NCBI RefSeq assembly: GCF_900101015.1
Contig: NZ_FNFZ01000007.1
Coordinates: 1-64,000, forward strand
Source: Sarcina sp. DSM 11001
GTDB lineage: Bacteria > Bacillota > Clostridia > Lachnospirales > Lachnospiraceae
Length of the DNA: 64,000 nucleotides
Reading direction: 5' to 3'
Positions 8,356 through 17,284 of this stretch are shown piece by piece (position 1 is the stretch's first letter; every line of letters starts with the position of its first letter). Made by a program: the position numbers and the translations under genes. The notes under the pieces were generated by a model. It saw only the letters and a list, made by a program, of their open reading frames with translations, was not told the DNA's origin and made no database searches.

Positions 8356-8471
8356 TTTTTGTCTACAGACTTCAGGGCCGGCCAGGAGCATCGCGGGAAC
8401 AGCCGGGCATGAGATGCCGGTTTTTGTCTACAGACTTCAGGGCCGGCCAGGAGCATCGCGGGAACAGCCGG
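8356..8471. repeat. Perfect 51-bp direct repeat carrying terminator hairpins
   Basis: The 51 bp at 8356-8406 recur exactly at 8421-8471 (period 65 bp). The junction forms CCGGGCAT-GAG-ATGCCGG followed by TTTTT, and the second copy runs into CAGCC-GGACAG-GGCTG with a further T-run at about 8484-8488, giving two extra terminator-like structures behind the main one. Confidence 0.9.
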
Positions 8472-8567
8472 ACAGGGCTGCCTGGTTTTTGCCTGCATGC
8501 TGAAGCTCCGGACCGGGTCTGCGCATAAAGGGTTATACATTATACATAAGGGGAAAAGCGGGGAGAC

Positions 8568-10157
8568 ATGAAAGAGAAGGCAAAGATGGACAACCGGAGC
8601 AGGATGAAGGAAATCCGGGAGGTCCTTTTCCGGAATCATATTACAAGAGGGGTGACCCCGGAGAAACTCCGTGTCATTTTGGAGGAACTGGGGCCCACTT
8701 ATATCAAGCTCGGCCAGATCATGTCCCTGCACTCTGACATCCTTCCCAGGGCCTACTGTGAAGAACTGATGAAGCTCAATTCGGAGGTGACTCCCATGTC
8801 CTTCGAGGAGGTGGAAGAGGTCATCAACCGCTCCTACCGTGAGGACTGGCACCAGGTCTTTTCTTACATAGACGAAAAACCACTGGGGTCTGCTTCGATC
8901 GCGCAGGCTCACCGGGCAAGGCTTTTGACCGGCGAGGACGTCGTGATCAAGGTACAGCGCAAGGGGATTTATGACACTATGGCCAGGGATATCGGCCTCC
9001 TGCATCGTCTGGTGAGGCTGATGCCCTCTGTCGGCGGTATTAAGAACGTCGTAGATCTCGGGATGGTTTTGGATGAAATGTGGGCAGTCGCGCAGGAGGA
9101 AATGGATTTCCTTAAAGAGGCAGCCAATGTGGAGGAGTTTGCCCGCAATAATTCCGGGATCAAATATGTCCGCGTGCCCCATCTCTACCGTGAACACACT
9201 ACCAGCCGTGTACTCGTTATGGAGTATGTCGGCGGTTGTGCCATCAATGACAGAGAACATCTTCTCAGCAGGGGATATGATCTGCAGGAGATCGGCCGCA
9301 AACTGATCAACAACTACATCAAGCAGGTCATGGAAGACGGTTTCTTCCATGCTGACCCTCACCCGGGGAATGTCAAGGTCCACGACGGTAAGATCGTCTG
9401 GATCGACATGGGAATGATGGGGAGACTTTCCGCCAGAGACAAGAATCTGATGGAACGCGCTGTGCGAGCCATCGCCGTGAGCGATATTTCCGGACTCGAG
9501 AGCACCGTGATCGAGCTGTGCGAGCCGTCGGGCAAAATAGACGACGGCCGTCTGTACACGGAACTGCGCACTCTGGTCGAACGATATGGGAAGATGTCCC
9601 TGGGCAGTATTGATATCGTGGACTTCTTTATGCAGGTCCTGGAGATCATGAAAGAGAACGGGCTCAGGCTCCCGCACGGCATGACCATGCTGGGGAGGGG
9701 ACTCAATCACATGCAGGGCGTTCTGACCGAGATCAGCCCGGAGATCAATATGATGGAGATCGCGGCGGCGAGGATCCGCGAGAACGCCTTTGAAAAAATG
9801 GATATTGGCCGTGAGATCAGAAAGGGAGGACGCAAGGTCTATACCGCAGTCAATGAAGCGATTGATCTTCCCTCGCTCATGAAAAATGCCCTGGAGGAAT
9901 ACCTCAAGGGCCAGGCCAGAGTCAAAATGGAACTGGATGCCACGAAGGAGATGGCCCTGCTCTTGAGAAAGCTCGTCCGGAACATCGTCATGGGCTTGTG
10001 GGTCATGGCGCTCCTCATCGGTTCGAGCATCATCTGTACGACAGACATGCACCCGCAGTTCCTCGGTATTCCTGCGCTGGGATTCATCGGCTTCATGCTG
10101 GCATTTCTGATCTGCCTGTACATCTTTATCCGCCACTGGTTCACCAGGAACAAATGA
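8568..10157 (+). CDS. AarF/ABC1/UbiB-family atypical protein kinase-like ATPase
   Basis: 529 residues. The UbiB hallmarks are present in order: the KxGQ motif in GPTYIKLGQIMSLHSDILP (about residues 45-62), the alanine-rich loop GSASIAQAH (about 106-114), the lysine of DVVIKVQRKG, the HADPHPGN catalytic segment and the IDMGMMGR metal-binding segment that replaces DFG. Two hydrophobic helices end the protein (about 465-520). In aerobes the family supports ubiquinone synthesis; most Clostridia lack ubiquinone, so here the role is unknown, perhaps lipid extraction or transport. The start follows GCGGGGAGAC; a second ATG six codons on is possible. Confidence 0.88.
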   Translation: MKEKAKMDNRSRMKEIREVLFRNHITRGVTPEKLRVILEELGPTYIKLGQIMSLHSDILPRAYCEELMKLNSEVTPMSFEEVEEVINRSYREDWHQVFSYIDEKPLGSASIAQAHRARLLTGEDVVIKVQRKGIYDTMARDIGLLHRLVRLMPSVGGIKNVVDLGMVLDEMWAVAQEEMDFLKEAANVEEFARNNSGIKYVRVPHLYREHTTSRVLVMEYVGGCAINDREHLLSRGYDLQEIGRKLINNYIKQVMEDGFFHADPHPGNVKVHDGKIVWIDMGMMGRLSARDKNLMERAVRAIAVSDISGLESTVIELCEPSGKIDDGRLYTELRTLVERYGKMSLGSIDIVDFFMQVLEIMKENGLRLPHGMTMLGRGLNHMQGVLTEISPEINMMEIAAARIRENAFEKMDIGREIRKGGRKVYTAVNEAIDLPSLMKNALEEYLKGQARVKMELDATKEMALLLRKLVRNIVMGLWVMALLIGSSIICTTDMHPQFLGIPALGFIGFMLAFLICLYIFIRHWFTRNK

Positions 10158-10195
10158 CTTACGGTTACTTTCCTGACCGCACACTGGTTATGGTG

Positions 10196-10325
10196 TGGCG
10201 GAAACAGCGGGCTGGAAACGGTGAACTGGAAACAGCGGATTGAAAAAACGGATTTAAAAAGGCGGGCTGGAAACAGTGAACTGGAAACAGCGGGCTGGAA
10301 ATGATAAGCTGGAAACAGCGGGCAA
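10196..10325. repeat. 14-15 bp tandem repeat
   Basis: Degenerate GCTGGAAACAGCGG units (about nine) fill the gap after the UbiB-like gene, alternating GGGCTGGAAAC and GAACTGGAAAC forms. Confidence 0.8.
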
Positions 10326-10329
10326 AAAA

Positions 10330-10395
10330 AGACAGGGGACGGTTCTGCAGCTCCTCCGGGGAGGAGACACAGGACCGGCTCCTGTCTCTTTTTCG
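10330..10395. terminator. Hairpin of the GGGGACGGTTCT family, likely convergent terminator
   Basis: GACAGGGGACGGTTCTG pairs imperfectly with CAGGACCGGCTCCTGTC across a GC-rich inner hairpin (CTCCTCCGGGGAGGAG); CTTTTTC follows on the plus strand and a run of T is present on the minus strand side. It lies between two converging genes. The same core occurs near 406-451 and 55831-55857. Confidence 0.65.
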
Positions 10396-10469
10396 CTGTT
10401 TCTTTTATCGCTGTTTCTTTTTTACTTTGTCTTTTTTCGCCTGTTTCTTTGATTCGATTCAGTTCATTT

Positions 10470-11849
10470 TCAGTTCTGGTCGTTCTCCTCGGAGATGATG
10501 TCAGATCCTTCTTCCTCTCCTGAGCTGCCCTCTTCCAGTTCCAGAGTTCCGGGGGCAGGGGTGCCGCTTCTGTCAGCGGGGACTGCGGTCTCCACACCTG
10601 TCGATGTGCCGGCGGGAACGGCTGCGGGAGTCGTGCCGGCAGGAACAGCTGCAGGAGCTGTGCCGGCAGGGACAGCCGCGGAACCTGCTGTGGAGGCTGT
10701 ATCTGCGTTCTCCTGTGTCTGCCCGGAAGCGGAGCCATTTGCATTATTGCCGGTACTGCCGCCGGAAGTAACTGCGGCAGGGGCAGGGGAGGTGCTCCGT
10801 CCGGGAACCTCACCGGTGAGTCCGGGATGCATGGAGAGCTCCTCTTCGGGCATCAGGCCGAACCACAGGTCGAGGCTGTCCGCGATCGCTTTTGCCATCC
10901 TGAGCTGCTGGGAATCCTGAGCCATATTGAGATCCTCGTCCGGGTTGGACATGTATCCCAGTTCGATCATGGTCGTAGGGACTTCACTCCAGTTGTTGCC
11001 GGACATGGTGTCGGTCTTCCAGACATATTCTTTGGCGATCCCGGTCTCCTCGCAGTAGGTATCCAGCAGGATCTGTGAGAGACGGACAGAGGCATCATAA
11101 AGCTCCGAATGAAAGGGATTGTCTTCAGTGATGCAGATCGTCATGGCGCCGTTTGCCTTTACGTCCGTCGTGCTGTTGGCGTGGATACGGATAAAGGCAT
11201 CTGCCTTGTTGTCATTTGCGATCTTGGCGCGCTCGACGCAGCCGATCGGCTGTACTGTATCGTAGTGGGTGAGCAGGACCTGGTATCCGCGGTTTTCAAG
11301 TTCCGTGCGGAGCTTCCGGCTCACCATCATGGTCAGATCATATTCGTGAAGCGCGCTCGCCTGACCGTATGTTCCGATGCTGTCGGCGTCTTTCATCTCG
11401 GTGGAGCCGGGACCGAGGGGCTCCTGGGCGGCAGGCACCTGGGAGGCATGTCCGGGATCGATGACGATCAGGAGATTTTTGCCCTCGGCGGAAAAATTGA
11501 CGTTTTCAGCTCCGGCCAGATAGTCCGGTACCGCCGTCTGAGCGCCTGTGTCCCCGGCTGATGCCTGATCTGTGCCTGAAGTGACTGTCCTTCCCTCTCC
11601 GGAGAGGTCATCAGCATCAGTTCCGGAGCCCTGGGCCGCGGAAAGCGGGGTGGATTCTCCGCTGTCGACAGAGCCGACAGTACTGCCTGCGGCAGAACCT
11701 TCTTCCTGAGTGGGAGCGGCCGGCTCCGGAGGAGTGTCCCTGATCTCGTTTTTACGGGAACCGCATCCTGTCAGAAGAGAGCCGGCGAGCAGGCCTGCGA
11801 TGGCCAGGGCGGCAAAACGGTATCCGGTATGTACAGTTTTTTTCTTCAT
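10470..11849 (-). CDS. Lipoprotein N-acetylmuramoyl-L-alanine amidase (Amidase_3)
   Basis: 459 residues; cleaves the amide bond between MurNAc and L-Ala of peptidoglycan outside the membrane. Signal peptide with lipobox LLTG-C29. A disordered linker (about 30-125) precedes the catalytic domain: IVIDPGHAS (Zn His), HEYDLTMMVS (Zn Glu), FIRIHANST (Zn His) and TTMIELGYMSN (catalytic Glu). The C-terminal 110 residues are a low-complexity tail with AAVPAGT repeats that may span the wall. The start at 11849 is preceded by GGAGGACACAA; a longer in-frame start ten codons upstream lacks a site. It is transcribed toward the UbiB-like gene, with the transglutaminase gene upstream on the same strand. Confidence 0.9.
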   Translation of the reverse strand: MKKKTVHTGYRFAALAIAGLLAGSLLTGCGSRKNEIRDTPPEPAAPTQEEGSAAGSTVGSVDSGESTPLSAAQGSGTDADDLSGEGRTVTSGTDQASAGDTGAQTAVPDYLAGAENVNFSAEGKNLLIVIDPGHASQVPAAQEPLGPGSTEMKDADSIGTYGQASALHEYDLTMMVSRKLRTELENRGYQVLLTHYDTVQPIGCVERAKIANDNKADAFIRIHANSTTDVKANGAMTICITEDNPFHSELYDASVRLSQILLDTYCEETGIAKEYVWKTDTMSGNNWSEVPTTMIELGYMSNPDEDLNMAQDSQQLRMAKAIADSLDLWFGLMPEEELSMHPGLTGEVPGRSTSPAPAAVTSGGSTGNNANGSASGQTQENADTASTAGSAAVPAGTAPAAVPAGTTPAAVPAGTSTGVETAVPADRSGTPAPGTLELEEGSSGEEEGSDIISEENDQN

Positions 11850-12019
11850 TTGTGTCCTCCATGTCAAAAAGCTCTGCAACCAGTGATTGAGAGACGGGGG
11901 TATATTGTTCCGTGAACAGTGTTACTGCTTTGCTGACTGCTTGTTGACAGCTTATTAATTTATTGTTGATTACTTATTGAAAGACTATTAATCATTGATT
12001 GCTGATTGATTGATCATTT

Positions 12020-13351
12020 TTATGACTCTCTCCCAGTAAGTACTTCCCAGGTGTACATGCTGCCTTCCGCATCGGGAGCCAGAGGGGTCACATAATCCCT
12101 CGTAACTTCACTGTCCTGCGGCGTGAACCTGATGTGGACAGAGGGCTGCAGGAGAGAGACCCATCCGCTGTCGCTGGTGTAGGTGTACTCGTCACCCGGG
12201 GTAAAGGAACGCATCTGTTCGGTCGTCCGGTTGAACATATAATGGTGGAGTTTGGCCATATAATCCCTGTCGGAAATCGCTTCCAGAAAGAGATCATAGC
12301 CTTCGCTGGAAGGGGAGATCTCCAGCTCCAGGTCGTCCCAGGTGGGATCCACCTCATACCAGTCCTCTCCCAGCCTGACCAGATTCCAGGCATGTTTCTG
12401 CAGATCATCCTGAGAAGATCCCGCATAACCGCACACCATGGTACAGGTCACTCCTGCCCGTTGCAGCAGGTACTCATACGCGAGTGAATAGCCGTCGCAG
12501 AGCGCGCCGCCGGGAATGCCGCTGCTGTTTTCCACCAGAGCGCCGTAGGCGGTATGTGCGTAATCGTCAGGCCCCGCGGTTCCATTATACCATGCATTTT
12601 CAATCAGGATATCATGCAGCTGAAGAGCAATTTCGGCATCAGACCCGGTGAGGTCCGCCTTCCGGAGCAGTTTCTCCGCTGATTCCTCCAGCCTTCTCTG
12701 TTCCTCTGCGTAATCATCCTTTGAACCGGAGAGGGACAGAACCACCTTGTATTTTCCTCCAAACGAAGGAACGACATAATATCTGCATTCAAAAGAGACC
12801 CTTGCCTGCGCGATCCAGAAAAGCTCCGGATGATCGCTTACCAAGGCATTATAAGCCCTTGTGTACCTTTCTGCAAACTCTTCCGAAGAAGGATTGATGC
12901 CGACTATGCGGGATTCTTCCAGGGAGGCTCCTTCAGCCAGCCCCAGCATGGCATCATACAAAAGCCTTTCCTCTTTGGAAATGCGGGTGTAGTAATAATA
13001 GCTGATCACGTCTTTTGTCTGTTTCCTGTCGGTTCCGTCCTGTTTTTCCGCTGCTTCAGCAGCCGGATCTTCAGCCTGTTCGGCAGTCTCCTTCGCAGCT
13101 GCCAGGGCCAGGTCAGCGATTCCGGCAGCCGCATTGCCGACCGGTTGAAAAGAGTCCCGGACGGGAGCGCCGGCCGATCCGGAAGAAAATCTAAAAGAAT
13201 TTCTGACGGAATCCAAAGCAGAACCCAGGACGGAATCCAGGACAGAATCTCCCCTAAAAGAGCCTGACAGGGCGGCGACGGTCTCCGGCATAGATCCCAG
13301 CGCGAACAAAACGCAGAGAATTGGAATAAACAGACGCAATATTTTTTTCAA
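12020..13351 (-). CDS. Secreted transglutaminase-like cysteine protease domain protein
   Basis: 443 residues with a signal peptide (FIPILCVLFALGSMPETVAA). A variable, repeat-like region (SVLDSVLGSALDSV) and a charged linker lead to a Transglut_core domain: catalytic Cys in GGALCDGYSLAYEYL, His in QKHAWNLV and Asp in WYEVDPTWDD. Such domains in Clostridia act as wall-associated peptidases or cross-linkers. The start is TTG at 13351, with GGAGGG seven bases upstream; no ATG with a site is available. It is the upstream neighbour of the amidase on the same strand, but the 170-bp gap is AT-rich and repeat-like (GATTGATTG units), so an operon is uncertain. Confidence 0.82.
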   Translation of the reverse strand: MKKILRLFIPILCVLFALGSMPETVAALSGSFRGDSVLDSVLGSALDSVRNSFRFSSGSAGAPVRDSFQPVGNAAAGIADLALAAAKETAEQAEDPAAEAAEKQDGTDRKQTKDVISYYYYTRISKEERLLYDAMLGLAEGASLEESRIVGINPSSEEFAERYTRAYNALVSDHPELFWIAQARVSFECRYYVVPSFGGKYKVVLSLSGSKDDYAEEQRRLEESAEKLLRKADLTGSDAEIALQLHDILIENAWYNGTAGPDDYAHTAYGALVENSSGIPGGALCDGYSLAYEYLLQRAGVTCTMVCGYAGSSQDDLQKHAWNLVRLGEDWYEVDPTWDDLELEISPSSEGYDLFLEAISDRDYMAKLHHYMFNRTTEQMRSFTPGDEYTYTSDSGWVSLLQPSVHIRFTPQDSEVTRDYVTPLAPDAEGSMYTWEVLTGRES

Positions 13352-13379
13352 AAATGCCCTCCATGTGGTAAACTAAGTA

Positions 13380-13565
13380 GAAAATGCATACGTGATACAG
13401 AGTTTCCGCTGACGGTCAACGGCAGTACAGCTCGAAATCACAGACACTACATGATCGCAGACAATGCGTGATCACAAGCAATACGTGATTACAGACAATA
13501 TATGATCACAAACAAGGCGTATGCATAAACAATGTGTATTCGCAGATAATGCGTATGCACAGAAA
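13380..13565. repeat. Degenerate 16-18 bp tandem repeat between divergent genes
   Basis: Units related to GTGATCACAGACAATAC recur about nine times between the transglutaminase start and the plus-strand fusion gene. The stretch must also contain both divergent promoters, which I could not pin down apart from a weak TATATAG near 13580. Confidence 0.7.
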
Positions 13566-13654
13566 ATCCAGTACATGTATTATATAGTACACGCCGGACG
13601 CTTTAAAAACAAGCGGTGGAGCGGGATAAAAGAATGGTGGCAAAGGTGGCAAAC

Positions 13655-14479
13655 ATGATGAATATGACTGTAACAACACTTGATCTTCAGACAGGCTATG
13701 AAGTGATCGGACCCGTGTGCGGTTCCTGCCGCGAACAGACTGATCCGGACCAGGCTTTTCTCGAGGCTTTGAGAGAGATCCGCAAGAGCGCTGCGATGCT
13801 GCAGGCAGACGCAGTGATCGGTATGCGTCAGACGGCGGTCCCTCTGGCGGATGGAACAGGTCGTTTTCATATGCAGCTGTATGGCACAGCTGTCCGCGAG
13901 ATCGAGGAAGCTCCAATGGAGACCGGGTTCGCTGCGGCAGCCGGGAACGGCATCCAGACGACAGGAAGGCAGGAGGGTGATTTCCTGATCGACGGCTCCA
14001 CCCTGGTCCGCTACGTTGGCCAAAGCGAATATGTCCGCATTCCGGACGGGATCATCAATATCGGTGCGGAATCCTTCCATAATGCAAGAGTGGTCAGCGT
14101 GGAGATCCCGGACAGTGTCACTGAGATCAGAGAGGGGGCTTTCAGCGGCAGTGAGCGGCTTGAGAGGATCCGTCTTTCCACCCGGCTTCTGGTCATCCGA
14201 AAAAATGCCTTCCAGGGCTGTGTGTCCCTCTCCGATATCGCCCTGCCCGCGAGCCTGCAGGAGATCGACAAAGCCGCTTTTTCCGCCTGCCCCGAGCTCC
14301 CCGCGGTCACGGAGTTTATCCGGAGAAAGGAGGCCGAGGCCAAGGACGCGGAATACCTGCGGAGCCGCAGGCCGGTCTGGAGGCGTCAGGGACGCTGCCA
14401 GTATTGCGGCGGCTTCTTCAAGGGCGGGCTCAAGGGAATGAAAGTCTGCAGCATGTGCGGCATGGAAAAGGATTATTGA
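13655..14479 (+). CDS. YbjQ-domain / leucine-rich-repeat / zinc-ribbon fusion protein
   Basis: About 274 residues, three modules. Residues about 1-85 resemble the YbjQ/UPF0145 fold (TLDLQTGYEVIGPV, then LQADAVIGM and LYGTAV). Residues about 115-210 are BspA-type LRR_5 repeats (YVRIPDGIINIGAESFHN, VSVEIPDSVTEIREGAFSG and so on). The C-terminus is a four-cysteine ribbon, CQYC...CSMC. No signal peptide, so probably cytosolic. Function unknown; LRR_5 is mostly surface-exposed in other proteins, which makes this arrangement odd. Start uncertain: 13655 follows AAGGTGG; alternatives are ATG 13634 and GTG 13616 in the same frame. Confidence 0.7.
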   Translation: MMNMTVTTLDLQTGYEVIGPVCGSCREQTDPDQAFLEALREIRKSAAMLQADAVIGMRQTAVPLADGTGRFHMQLYGTAVREIEEAPMETGFAAAAGNGIQTTGRQEGDFLIDGSTLVRYVGQSEYVRIPDGIINIGAESFHNARVVSVEIPDSVTEIREGAFSGSERLERIRLSTRLLVIRKNAFQGCVSLSDIALPASLQEIDKAAFSACPELPAVTEFIRRKEAEAKDAEYLRSRRPVWRRQGRCQYCGGFFKGGLKGMKVCSMCGMEKDY

Positions 14480-14859
14480 GGACCGGACGGTAAAGAAATC
14501 AGCCTGAAGCAGCCTGACCGGCTGGCTGCAGGCCTGTCCCCTGCACATCCTGCGGAAGACTGTGAAAAAACGCGAAAACTGTGAATATACCCCGGGCTCA
14601 TTCAGTCGACACAAAAAATTCGAATATTTGATTTTATTTTCAGGCAATTTGTGCTATAATTAAGAGTCAGTAGTGCTTTGAAAGAATGGTTTGCCGATGA
14701 GAGATCGAAGTGATGCTGAGCGATGAAACAGTCAGTGCGGGACAGAAGGTAAGGCCGTCAGGACAAAGGACTGCCTGAGATTCCATACCGGAAATACCGG
14801 ATCTGATTTATGGAAAGCACATATTTCCCTGCACAGTGCGCTTCGACATGGAGGAGAAG
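14480..14859. other. Gene-free region with promoter
   Basis: A likely extended -10, TTGTGCTATAAT (TATAAT 14655-14660), gives a leader of about 190 nt before the next gene. The leader has no T-box or riboswitch core that I recognise, and no terminator hairpin. Confidence 0.45.
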
Positions 14860-15300
14860 ATGACAGCAAGAGCAGGAACAGGGGTCAATAAGAAGAGAAC
14901 CTCCTCACAGAGAGTGAAAGAAGAGGAAAAAAGGGAAAAGACAGAAAAGCTTAATGCACAGAAAAGCGCGTTGGGCAGCAAACTTGCTGCTGTTGACGCC
15001 CTCAGAAGCGGGTTTGAGATCCCGGCCATCGAAGGCCGGGAAGTCGAGCATGTCCAGTACGGGACAGGAAAAGTCATCCGGCAGGACGGGGCTGTGATCA
15101 CAGTGCAGTACGGAGACGTGACAAAGAAGCAGAAGCTGCCGTTTGTCGTCGCCGGAGGCCTCATGCACCTGAAGGATGCCGACATGGAGACCAGCCTTAC
15201 GCGCATCGAAGAACTGGACAGACAGGGGGACGCCCTCCGCAAGGAGATGCAGTACCTTGACAGCCTTCTGGCGGATCTGAACAAACCCCCGGCAAAATGA
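14860..15300 (+). CDS. Small basic coiled-coil protein with Tudor/SH3-like core
   Basis: 146 residues, not recognised by name. Residues about 20-35 are a lysine/glutamate helix; residues about 60-100 read EVEHVQYGTGKVIRQDG then AVITVQYGDVTKKQKLPF, the pattern of the small beta-barrel at the C-terminus of UvrD/PcrA helicases (VxHxxFGxGxV...G...V.F). The last 35 residues are predicted helical. A role in nucleic-acid or RNA polymerase contact is possible by analogy with that Tudor module. The start at 14860 is chosen because GGAGGAG precedes it; an upstream GTG at 14836 has no site. It is followed closely by a terminator. Confidence 0.6.
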   Translation: MTARAGTGVNKKRTSSQRVKEEEKREKTEKLNAQKSALGSKLAAVDALRSGFEIPAIEGREVEHVQYGTGKVIRQDGAVITVQYGDVTKKQKLPFVVAGGLMHLKDADMETSLTRIEELDRQGDALRKEMQYLDSLLADLNKPPAK

Positions 15301-15350
15301 TCAGCCGGCGCAAGGCCTTATTGTCTGTGCGCACATGTGATGTCACGAAA

Positions 15351-15376
15351 CCCCGCAGGACAGCTGCGGGGTTTTG
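15351..15376 (+). terminator. Intrinsic terminator
   Basis: CCCCGCAG-GACA-GCTGCGGGG followed by TTTT, about 50 bp after the stop of the Tudor-like gene. Confidence 0.85.
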
Positions 15377-15621
15377 AAAAGTCCGCAGTATTTTAAAAGC
15401 ACGGAGTTATTACCCGCAGTATTTTTTAAAAATCTGCAGGTGATAACAGATGATTTGTAACCATTTGTCTTTTTTTCCGTTATTGATTTGCAAAGAAAAC
15501 TGTTTCATATAAGCGAATTAAGTGGTATTATCATTTAGAAGTACTTTCGTGACAGGACCGGTCGGGCCCTGTGCGTTTACCCAAAGCCCGGAGAACGATC
15601 CCGGCAGGAGGACGATTGAGT

Positions 15622-17109
15622 ATGAACAGATGGAAAATCAGGCTGATCTCTGCTGTAGTTGTATTGGCCGTTGCGGCGGGCTGTCTGACAGCGCCTGCAT
15701 CCGCGAAGAAAAAGAATAAGGGGTCGCAGAAAGAACATGAATCCCAGACCATGAACAGCATCTATCTGCTGCCTGATGCCAATACTTATTATATCTCCGA
15801 ATCCGAGATCAGCTGGATGACAGACAACGAGCTGCTCCTGGCGAGAAACGAGTTTTATGCCAGACGCGGCCGGAAGTTTGATACCAAATTCATAAAAGAC
15901 TATTTCAAAGCCCAGGGCTGGTATAAAGGCAAGATCAAAGCCCAGAATTTTTCTCCTGCCGTATTTAATAAGTATGAGCAGGCGAATATTGATTATATCC
16001 GCGCCTATGAGAGAATGCGGGCCATACTCCGCATGCAGAGAAAACAGAAACCGAAGGGCAAGCGCAGGCTGATCGTGACTGGCCCTTCTTCCGACGGAAT
16101 AGACAACTACAAGAAAGTCACAAAGGTTTATTCCGAGCTGAAGGTTCCCAACAGCGGGACTGAGAACACGGAAGAGGCCCAGGGCGAATTTTCTGTGAAC
16201 TCTCTGGCCTACGGCATGGAGGATCCCAAGAATTCCGGATATTGTCTCCTGGATATGAACGGGGGCGGCACGATGCTCCTGGTGGGACCGCAGGATCCTC
16301 AGGATTACGGGGTCGGAGCTGTCTTTGACATCTATATGCTCATGGACGGTGAGCCCGTGGAAGTAGCCAGCAGCAGTGAGGACGCTGTTTTCTATATGTG
16401 CTCGGACGGAACTTTCTGCAGAGAGAGGACCTTTGAAGACGGGAGCTGGCAGGAGGAATATTATGACCTCGTGGACGGTGGTCTTTACTGCACCAATGTC
16501 CTGAGAATGGATGAGAAGGATCCGAATAATCCCTGGTATGCCGCAAAGGGCATCGCGGAGATCACCGACAACCCGGAGGAACTGGACTATACGTCGGTCT
16601 GGACCGGGATGGGAGCAACCCAGGACGCTATACAGGGAGAAGACCCCGGAACCCCTCAGGCAGGGGAAAAGGAGATGGATCCCGAGGAGCTTGTGACCGG
16701 CTTTGAGGCCATGGAGCACTTTGAGCCGGAGAAAACCACTGTCGAAGCCAAAGATGCCGAAACCAGTGCTCCTGAAAAGGAGGGGATTGAAAAGGTGACC
16801 ATCCCGGATTCCGGTGAAGAAGCAGCTCCTGAAACCGTTGCTCCTGAGAAGGAAGAAGGAAACTCTGAGAAGGTGGAGGAAGTGGATTCCGATGGAAGCT
16901 CCGCTGAAAAACTCAGAAAAGCCTCCGAAAAGAACAAGAAAAAGGAAGGATACCAGTACGGCCTCATATGGTCATCGGCTGACGGGCAGAGAGGAATCGA
17001 CACGACTATCCTCAATTCGATCCCGCTCAAACCGGTCTCCGGAGCAGAGGCGGCTGCGATCCGTGCCCACTATGCGGCGGAGTCGATTGAGTATACACCT
17101 ATCGAGTGA
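15622..17109 (+). CDS. YARHG-domain secreted protein or lipoprotein
   Basis: 495 residues. A signal peptide (LISAVVVLAVAAG-C) could be a lipobox or could be cut after ASA. The YARHG domain is at about residues 65-100, with ELLLARNEFYARRGRKF, thought to be an extracellular binding module. A C-terminal half of unknown fold ends in an acidic, Glu/Pro-rich low-complexity stretch with AAPETVAPEKEE repeats. The ATG at 15622 follows CAGGAGGACGATTGAGT, a slightly long spacing. The upstream gap (15376-15621) is AT-rich with a possible -35/-10 (TTTCAT, 17 bp, TATTAT 15528-15533). Confidence 0.75.
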   Translation: MNRWKIRLISAVVVLAVAAGCLTAPASAKKKNKGSQKEHESQTMNSIYLLPDANTYYISESEISWMTDNELLLARNEFYARRGRKFDTKFIKDYFKAQGWYKGKIKAQNFSPAVFNKYEQANIDYIRAYERMRAILRMQRKQKPKGKRRLIVTGPSSDGIDNYKKVTKVYSELKVPNSGTENTEEAQGEFSVNSLAYGMEDPKNSGYCLLDMNGGGTMLLVGPQDPQDYGVGAVFDIYMLMDGEPVEVASSSEDAVFYMCSDGTFCRERTFEDGSWQEEYYDLVDGGLYCTNVLRMDEKDPNNPWYAAKGIAEITDNPEELDYTSVWTGMGATQDAIQGEDPGTPQAGEKEMDPEELVTGFEAMEHFEPEKTTVEAKDAETSAPEKEGIEKVTIPDSGEEAAPETVAPEKEEGNSEKVEEVDSDGSSAEKLRKASEKNKKKEGYQYGLIWSSADGQRGIDTTILNSIPLKPVSGAEAAAIRAHYAAESIEYTPIE

Positions 17110-17236
17110 CCGTATCCAGTGTTTGGGAGTGACCGCATCCAGTGCCCCATCTTAAGTTTTATCTGGTATAAAAATAATTGATTCGTCACGCCGACCCATC
17201 GCAGCTGACAGGCTGCACCGGATTTTGTGATCATTT

Positions 17237-17282
17237 CAGTGGGGAAGGCCCCCGTTTCTATAAGCGGAGGTCTTCCCCACTG
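17237..17282. repeat. Strong inverted repeat between YARHG and phosphodiesterase genes
   Basis: CAGTGGGGAAGgCC...  pairs with ...GGtCTTCCCCACTG around an inner CCCG/CGG stem. There is no T-run immediately after it, so it may be a transcript-end or processing hairpin rather than a classical terminator. Confidence 0.7.
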
Positions 17283-17284
17283 AG

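Noticed and set aside
8277-10184. 635-codon open frame on the minus strand
   Set aside because: It lies opposite the UbiB-like gene, has no ribosome binding site, and its product is His/Asp-rich without family motifs; a shadow of a GC-rich third position.
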